Source: JBBQIY01 sp964618405 (GTDB lineage Bacteria > Verrucomicrobiota > Kiritimatiellia > RFP12 > UBA3636). Taken from it: a stretch of 6,023 nucleotides of DNA. The stretch is from positions 1 to 6,023 of the forward strand of contig CAZUAY010000246.1 of the NCBI GenBank assembly GCA_964618405.1, in the 5' to 3' direction. Of this stretch, positions 1-3,760 are shown one piece after another; position 1 is the stretch's first letter, and each line of letters begins with the position of its first letter. Made by a program: the position numbers and the translations under genes. Below the pieces are notes generated by a model. The model was not told the origin of the DNA and made no database searches. It saw only the letters and a list, made by a program, of their open reading frames with translations.

Positions 1-44
1 TGGCATTCAAGAGGTCAGGAGTTCGACCCTCCTTAGCTCCACCA
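1..44 (+). tRNA. tRNA-Ala(GGC), 3' part only
   Basis: The first 44 bases fold as the 3' half of a tRNA. They contain the anticodon loop with GGC at 2-4, the 3' side of the anticodon stem (TCAAG, 7-11), a 5-base variable loop (AGGTC), and a perfect T-arm (AGGAG / loop TTCGACC / CTCCT, 17-33). The 3' acceptor strand TAGCTCC (34-40), discriminator A41 and encoded CCA (42-44) complete it. The acceptor strand and the AGGTC variable loop match bacterial tRNA-Ala as I know it, and the GGC anticodon agrees. The 5' half lies outside the window. The junction with an integrase gene implies that this 3' end is, or regenerates, an integration target. Confidence 0.87.
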
Positions 45-50
45 TTTTTA
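12..50. other. probable attL of an integrative element, at the tRNA 3' end
   Basis: Tyrosine integrases commonly recombine at the T-arm and 3' end of tRNA genes, and an integrase begins about 160 bases downstream here. The attachment core therefore probably covers part of the T-arm to the CCA end and perhaps the following T-run. The exact core cannot be set because the matching attR copy is not in the window. The AT-rich bases 45-90 could hold integrase arm sites, but I see no clear repeated arm sequence. Confidence 0.5.
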
Positions 51-91
51 ACAAGCTCACAGTCAAGAGTTTATAAGACTTTTAAGAACCC

Positions 92-118
92 AAAGCCGGA
101 TCAAAATCCGGCTTTTTT
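92..118 (+). terminator. Rho-independent terminator after the tRNA
   Basis: A perfect 10-bp stem, AAAGCCGGAT (92-101) with ATCCGGCTTT (106-115), has a CAAA loop and runs into a T-tract ending at 118. It would end tRNA transcription and shield the integrase from read-through, so the integrase should depend on its own promoter. The stem starts with A and ends with T, so it may also work partly in reverse. Confidence 0.88.
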
Positions 119-128
119 GTTCATTTGT

Positions 129-157
129 TTGACATTTCTTTGCCGTGCTGTTAGGCT
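129..157 (+). promoter_or_regulatory. candidate sigma-70-type promoter for the integrase
   Basis: A consensus -35 box TTGACA (129-134) is followed after 17 bases by TAGGCT (152-157). This keeps the first T, second A and last T of the -10 consensus. Transcription would start near 164, giving a leader of about 43 bases that includes the integrase ribosome binding site. The promoter lies just after the terminator, as expected for independent expression. The -10 box is only half-matched. Confidence 0.5.
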
Positions 158-206
158 CCTCTTCATTAAATCGCTTGATATTCCAACCGATTTCAAGGAG
201 ATTCAA

Positions 207-1421
207 ATGGCAACTCCGCAGTTGAGAAAAAATTCGAAGTGGTGGTACGGTGGCTGGATGGTCAATGGAAAGAAGATCACAGCCAACCTCCAAGTTGTGG
301 TCGAAGGGAAGCGACCGACCTCCCGAGCCGACCTTGGGGATGTACGGTTCCGAGTATCAAGAGAGAAGGCCCAGGCAAAGCTCGATGAGATTGTCCGTGA
401 GTCGCTGACGAACAAGCAGACCGGAGTGCTGGCCCAGGCAGTCTACAAGGCCAGAACAGGTCAGTCGGTGCCTTCCTTGAGGCTAGATGAGCTCGTCGAC
501 TCATGGGAAGAGCTTCCGCGCCGACGTCAGGATATGAGTACAGGCCATATTGCCGCCTGTCGAACGAACCTTAGGCACTTCGTGGCGTTTATCAATCAGC
601 ACTATCCAACGGTGGCAACTCTGACCGATGTCACGCACGACATGGCGCAGGCCTTCATGGTGGGAGAACGGAACCGCGGCGTTTCGGGGAGAACCTTCAA
701 TGTCGCTCTGTACAAGACGAGGTCGGACGTAATCACCAAGCGTCTGGGGCGGGTGTTCAAAGCTGCTGGGTTCGCCGACGATTCCGACGACACGCAGACC
801 GGAGACCCCAAGTCGTCCAACGCACCCGCCGAAGCACTCACCGAGGCGGAGATGAAATCCCGGGGGCGGGAGCGAATCCGTGATTGCAGTCAATCAGATG
901 TCGTGCGCGCTAACATGCGCACGGTGTTCGACCTCTACATGGATGGTAAAGCCACCGCAGAGATCGCCAGTGAGATGGGAATGAGCAAGGGTAGCGTGTC
1001 CTGCTACTTCAAGCGCATCGAGGACGCCGTTGGGTTCCCTGTTGTCCGCCAACGCCGCGTGAAGCGCATCGGCAAGGCTCGTGGGGCGATCCACGCGTTG
1101 CGTCCGGGGCTGAAGAAGGTGAACCAGCGTGGTTTTCATTCGTTTCGCGCAACGTGGGTGACTTTGGCTCTGACTGCTGGAGTTCCAATGGATCTTGTCC
1201 GCAAGGTGACGGGTCATACCACAGCCGACACTGTCATGACCCACTACTTCCAACCTGGTCAGGACGCCTTTCGGAAAACGCTCATAGCGGCCATGCCCAC
1301 GCTTCTCACGGGAGGTGCCACAGCGCCCACGCGCGAAGAGCAGATGAAGACGATTCTCGATGAGATGTCTGCCACGACCTGGAAGCAGTGCCAAGCTAGG
1401 CTGTATGCGCTGATCACATGA
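207..1421 (+). CDS. int: tyrosine-recombinase integrase with atypical catalytic domain
   Basis: This 404-residue protein should catalyse site-specific integration and excision of the element at the neighbouring tRNA. ATG 207 is chosen because AAGGAG lies 6 bases upstream; the frame is open back to 117, but that part crosses the terminator and promoter. Residues about 1-75 hold a WWYGGW-containing N-terminal part, and about 90-190 resemble a core-binding domain. The C-terminus has the second catalytic half: H311-x-x-R314 in GFHSFRATW, GH336-337 and the nucleophile candidate Y347 in MTHYFQP. The usual first-arginine box (TGxRxxE) and the following lysine strand are not visible. Residues about 233-277 instead look like a helix-turn-helix (ATAEIASEMGMSKGSVSCYF). 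The reading frame is intact, so this is either a genuine variant or an in-frame replacement that may have lost activity. Family assignment is firm; competence is uncertain. Confidence 0.88.
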   Translation: MATPQLRKNSKWWYGGWMVNGKKITANLQVVVEGKRPTSRADLGDVRFRVSREKAQAKLDEIVRESLTNKQTGVLAQAVYKARTGQSVPSLRLDELVDSWEELPRRRQDMSTGHIAACRTNLRHFVAFINQHYPTVATLTDVTHDMAQAFMVGERNRGVSGRTFNVALYKTRSDVITKRLGRVFKAAGFADDSDDTQTGDPKSSNAPAEALTEAEMKSRGRERIRDCSQSDVVRANMRTVFDLYMDGKATAEIASEMGMSKGSVSCYFKRIEDAVGFPVVRQRRVKRIGKARGAIHALRPGLKKVNQRGFHSFRATWVTLALTAGVPMDLVRKVTGHTTADTVMTHYFQPGQDAFRKTLIAAMPTLLTGGATAPTREEQMKTILDEMSATTWKQCQARLYALIT

Positions 1422-1444
1422 CCTGTCGATTCGCCGAATGACAT

Positions 1445-1460
1445 AACGACACAACGACAT
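1445..1460. repeat. 8-bp imperfect tandem repeat between convergent genes
   Basis: AACGACAC is followed directly by AACGACAT in the 97-bp gap between the integrase stop and the minus-strand gene's stop. It lies in the 41-base loop of a weak inverted repeat (1421-1430 with 1472-1481, ten pairs including two G-T). No T-run follows on either strand, so I do not call a terminator; the gap shows no other structure. Confidence 0.3.
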
Positions 1461-1518
1461 GCGGCACTGGAGTCGACGGGTAAGGCGAGAAGGCTCAGGC
1501 AGACGCCAACGTTTCAGT

Positions 1519-2682
1519 TCACCGGCGGATGCGGGCCTGGTACTTCCGTTTCAAACTGGCTGCGGTCTGTCGGCTGACCCCCAGTATCTGCGACAAGACC
1601 GTTGTACGAAGGCGGAATCCGGCATGGGCTTCGGATGAGCGTCCCACCGAATCATTGAACGACGTATGACCCCTTGCCGCGATGTCGCCACTTATCCTGC
1701 TCCATTCCTGCAGCAGCAGTTGCGCTTCATCGACACTTATTCCTGCATTTTCGGCGGCGGCGATAAAGCCGGGGGACGCCTTCATGTCAGGATGGCCCAC
1801 ATCTTCGCCCTGATACTTTAGGAGGCAATCTAGTAACAGAACTTGTCTTTCCTGCGGGGCTACGGAGTTCTCAAAAAAGCCTGCCCGTGCTGCCAGCCGG
1901 GTGGCGATTGCGTTCACCCGATCCGTATTTTTAGTTCTGCGCAAGGTGACGACCGAATGATGTCCTCCGACGACCGGAAGGACTTCCCCCACCATCATCG
2001 CTTTGGGAACATCACGGAACCATTTAGGTACCAGCTCGATCGTCGCCGTCTTCGTTTTGCAGCCCACGACGACCGCCGTTTCGATGTAGGCAGGGGCTTT
2101 GAGACAGGCAGCGGCTAGAAACCTCCACCACAAGTCGAACGTCTGATCCACGCCGTCGAATGAGCGGCGGTGGCTGTCGCTCTGTGTGCGTCGACGGGAA
2201 TCTTCTGACTGCTTGTGAAGTCTCTCGGCCGCCCATCGGAGGAGTCCGATGCACAGCAGAGGAGGGACCTCGCATCCGACCGCGATGGCGGCGAATATCT
2301 GGTTACCCTCATGAAGCCTCTCGATGCAATACAGCAGGAAGTCGACGTCCAACTCGCCGTAAAGCGCGGCGAGCACGTAGGTCTTGACAACCTCCTCTGG
2401 GGTGAAAGGGAGATCTGGAGAACCGGGAAGCTTGACGCTTAGTTCGTCGTAGATGCGTCTGACAACCGGCTTCATGTTGGCCCGGGACACGTTTCTTCCG
2501 TCAGGCGGTTTAGAGGCCAGCACTTTTCGGGCCTCGGAGAGCCTGATGCCCTTGGCGGCGGAACCCAATCGGTTTTCGCCATGCCATTTTAGCAGCCCGT
2601 TTTTGATGTAGCGGGAGAGGGTCTTGCGGGCGATTCCAAGCTGCCTTGCGGCCTCGCTGGCGGATAGCAGTTCTTCTGTCAT
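1519..2682 (-). CDS. unrecognised two-HTH protein, probable element regulator
   Basis: I do not recognise this 387-residue protein as a named family. Residues about 6-57 form a helix-turn-helix with a MerR/HTH_17 flavour: SASEAARQLGIARKTLSRYI, a basic loop, then GIRLSEARKVL. The last 30 residues carry a second one (TTVLSQILGVSRQTAASLKR, about 360-380) in a basic tail. Between them lie a helical, Leu/Ala-rich part (about 75-160), an Arg/Ser-rich linker, and a mixed alpha/beta part with no catalytic motif I can name. No membrane segment is visible. It points at the integrase and away from the XRE gene, sharing a control region with the latter, which is where phages and satellites carry their master repressor. 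ATG 2682 is chosen because the first HTH starts right after it; the frame stays open to TTG 2745. No Shine-Dalgarno precedes ATG 2682. The repressor role is inferred from position and the HTHs. Confidence 0.8.
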   Translation of the reverse strand: MTEELLSASEAARQLGIARKTLSRYIKNGLLKWHGENRLGSAAKGIRLSEARKVLASKPPDGRNVSRANMKPVVRRIYDELSVKLPGSPDLPFTPEEVVKTYVLAALYGELDVDFLLYCIERLHEGNQIFAAIAVGCEVPPLLCIGLLRWAAERLHKQSEDSRRRTQSDSHRRSFDGVDQTFDLWWRFLAAACLKAPAYIETAVVVGCKTKTATIELVPKWFRDVPKAMMVGEVLPVVGGHHSVVTLRRTKNTDRVNAIATRLAARAGFFENSVAPQERQVLLLDCLLKYQGEDVGHPDMKASPGFIAAAENAGISVDEAQLLLQEWSRISGDIAARGHTSFNDSVGRSSEAHAGFRLRTTVLSQILGVSRQTAASLKRKYQARIRR

Positions 2683-2689
2683 GTGGGAC

Positions 2690-2720
2690 ACATTAACATT
2701 TTGAGCTAGGTGTGCGTCAA
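2690..2720 (-). promoter_or_regulatory. candidate near-leaderless promoter of the minus-strand regulator
   Basis: Read on the minus strand, TTGACG (2720-2715) is a near-consensus -35 box. A 17-base spacer leads to GTTAAT (2697-2692) and a 19-base spacer leads to TAATGT (2695-2690). Either would start transcription within a few bases of ATG 2682. That fits the missing Shine-Dalgarno and recalls the leaderless cI message of phage lambda made from PRM. Neither -10 is strong, so this is a candidate only. Confidence 0.35.
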
Positions 2721-2738
2721 CAACATTCACAAGATACA

Positions 2739-2754
2739 ACGGCAATACGGCAAT
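2739..2754. repeat. perfect 8-bp tandem repeat, possible operator
   Basis: ACGGCAAT occurs twice with no gap in the region between the divergent regulator genes, 23 bases upstream of the XRE start. Adjacent half-sites in a divergent control region are typical operator architecture, so either flanking regulator could bind here. No third copy is evident nearby. The motif ACATT also recurs in this region (2690-2694, 2696-2700, 2723-2727 on the plus strand). Confidence 0.45.
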
Positions 2755-2776
2755 TCAAATGAAGGGATCATGATTT

Positions 2777-2983
2777 ATGAGCAACAACCTCAAGGAGAAG
2801 AGAACGGCGGCAAACCTGTCGCAAATCGGACTGGCGATCAGGGCGGGCATGCAGCCTGGGCTGGTGTGCCGGTATGAGAAAGGGATGCGGCCATGCCAGA
2901 GAAACGCCATGCGTCTAGCAGCTGCGCTGGACTGCGACGTCAGGAAGTTGTTCCCCGACTACAGCGAGCTGCGGTCGTACTGA
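2777..2983 (+). CDS. small Cro/XRE-family helix-turn-helix regulator
   Basis: This 68-residue protein is almost entirely one HTH_3 (XRE/Cro) domain. Residues about 4-58 read LKEKRTAANLSQIGLAIRAG, then a recognition helix (MQPGLVCRYEKG) and the closing RNAMRLAAALDCDVRKLFP, a textbook XRE ending. The start is set by AAGGGA (2762-2767), 9 bases upstream. It diverges from the two-HTH protein and leads the rightward operon, the place of Cro in phages or Str in SaPI-type islands. The gene stops at TGA 2981, but the same frame then stays open for 42 codons and ends in an ATGA overlap with the next gene. The present stop may thus be a nonsense change or a read-through site in a 111-residue ancestor. 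Family call is firm; which promoter it represses is inferred. Confidence 0.87.
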   Translation: MSNNLKEKRTAANLSQIGLAIRAGMQPGLVCRYEKGMRPCQRNAMRLAAALDCDVRKLFPDYSELRSY

Positions 2984-3112
2984 ACAGCAGGCGATACCGA
3001 TGCTGAGCATGCTGAGCATGCTGAGGATACCGATATTGAAGATGCTGATGATACTGACGGAGTCACGAGCAATAGGATGGAATACAAACTTGAGATGGAG
3101 AATGAGCAATGA
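2984..3112 (+). other. in-frame acidic extension behind the XRE stop codon
   Basis: Directly after TGA 2981-2983 the XRE frame continues open for 42 codons and ends at TGA 3110-3112. The encoded tail is strongly acidic and repetitive (DTDAEHAEHAEDTDIED and further D/E-rich residues) and finishes KLEMENEQ. Its only in-frame ATGs are 3077 and 3095, so it cannot be a normal separate gene of this length. An 11-residue ORF from 3077 is possible, but its Shine-Dalgarno (GGAG, 3059-3062) is distant. The terminal ATGA overlap with the downstream start argues that this frame was, or sometimes still is, translated. Confidence 0.5.
3002..3028 (+). repeat. three tandem 9-bp repeats with embedded palindromes
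   Basis: GCTGAGCAT, GCTGAGCAT and GCTGAGGAT follow each other exactly, the last with one change. The joins create two perfect 8-bp palindromes AGCATGCT (3006-3013 and 3015-3022) spaced 9 bases apart. The array is flanked by two copies of GATACCGAT (2993-3001 and 3026-3034). Because the unit is a multiple of three it encodes repeated Ala-Glu-His in the XRE frame. It could be coding slippage, an operator or an iteron. Confidence 0.7.
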
Positions 3113-3492
3113 AAAGTTACACGACTGAAGACACCGGGGAAACAACATCCCCAACCCGGGCCCCGAAAAACTTCGAGACAATTCAATCCATGCTTTCAAT
3201 GCTGGGCTTTTCGCCGGAGTTGATACAGGCAGGGATAGCCGCGCTCAGTGGAAAGACACCACAATCCACGTGGGCACAACCCACACAGGAACAACCGCAA
3301 CCCGCGCAGCCACAACTGCAGGACGAACCTCTTCTAACCCCTCAAGAACTATGCGATCGACTTAAGATCAGCATGACAAGCCTCTGGCGGATGAAGCCGC
3401 CTTATATCAAAGTGGGCGGAAGGAAGAGATTCTGCTGGACTGAAATCTTGCGGTATTTTGAATCACAAAGCCCGGAGGTGACGCATGGCTAA
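3109..3492 (+). CDS. AlpA/excisionase-like winged-helix protein
   Basis: This 127-residue protein has three parts. A helical N-terminal region (about 20-48, NFETIQSMLSMLGFSPELI) is followed by a Pro/Gln-rich linker (about 52-72) and a MerR-like HTH_17/AlpA domain (about 75-118: LLTPQELCDRLKISMTSLWR, then YIKVGGRKRFCWTEILRYF). Such domains serve as recombination directionality factors (Xis) or as AlpA-type activators of integrase and element operons. The N-terminal part may be a dimerisation module, which is my inference. The start has GGAG (3097-3100) 8 bases upstream and overlaps the preceding open frame as ATGA. The end overlaps the next gene by 8 bases. The protein is longer than a minimal AlpA (about 70 residues) because of the added N-terminus and linker. 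An excision or activation role is likely but not proven. Confidence 0.8.
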   Translation: MKSYTTEDTGETTSPTRAPKNFETIQSMLSMLGFSPELIQAGIAALSGKTPQSTWAQPTQEQPQPAQPQLQDEPLLTPQELCDRLKISMTSLWRMKPPYIKVGGRKRFCWTEILRYFESQSPEVTHG

Positions 3493-3760
3493 GCGGACAG
3501 AAACATCTTCGCCTAAAAACACGAGTGCAACATGCGCGTTATATCCACGCATTTTTGCCGGGGAGACAGATAGAGATATCTTCGAGGCGTACTTACGTCT
3601 GGGCGCAAAAATTACGGTTAAGACAGTGTCAGGTAAGACTCGCCCTGATATTCAGTTCTCAAATATTGATTCTATAGCACCCGCAGATAAGTCTGAGGAC
3701 CCCGATGAACACAATGCCACGATGAACCCTAGGTCGGAGAGAAATGAGGTGATGGCATGA
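3485..3760 (+). CDS. small protein of unknown function
   Basis: I do not recognise this 91-residue protein. It has a polar Ser/Thr/Lys-rich start, a predicted helix then strands in the middle (about 22-60, ETDRDIFEAYLRLGAKITVK and following), and a hydrophilic, charged tail. No cysteine cluster, membrane segment or catalytic motif is visible. Its reality rests on gene context: a strong Shine-Dalgarno GGAGG (3474-3478) lies 6 bases before ATG 3485, it overlaps the AlpA-like gene by 8 bases, and its stop overlaps the primase-helicase start as ATGA. Codon use is A-richer than in the flanking large genes. Its position directly before the primase-helicase suggests a replication accessory or regulatory role, which is inference only. 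Confidence 0.72.
   Translation: MAKRTETSSPKNTSATCALYPRIFAGETDRDIFEAYLRLGAKITVKTVSGKTRPDIQFSNIDSIAPADKSEDPDEHNATMNPRSERNEVMA

Noticed and set aside
117..206. N-terminal extension of the integrase frame from an upstream ATG
   Set aside because: It would overlap the terminator and the promoter candidate and has no ribosome binding site; ATG 207 has AAGGAG at ideal spacing.
894..1460. 188-codon open frame on the minus strand across the integrase
   Set aside because: It is antisense to conserved integrase motifs, shows no recognisable domain, and is expected by chance in GC-rich coding DNA.
1421..1481. Terminator between the convergent genes
   Set aside because: The only inverted repeat has a 41-base loop, two wobble pairs and no T-run on either side.
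2683..2745. Longer form of the minus-strand regulator starting at TTG 2745
   Set aside because: The extra 21 residues resemble no domain and have no ribosome binding site, and they would overlap the putative operator and promoter; kept only as an alternative.
2981..2983. TGA recoded as an amino acid genome-wide
   Set aside because: Several genes here end in TGA at sensible places with overlapping starts, and the large frames contain no internal TGA, so the standard code fits.
3002..3028. CRISPR-like array
   Set aside because: The units are 9 bases long and directly abutting, without spacers.
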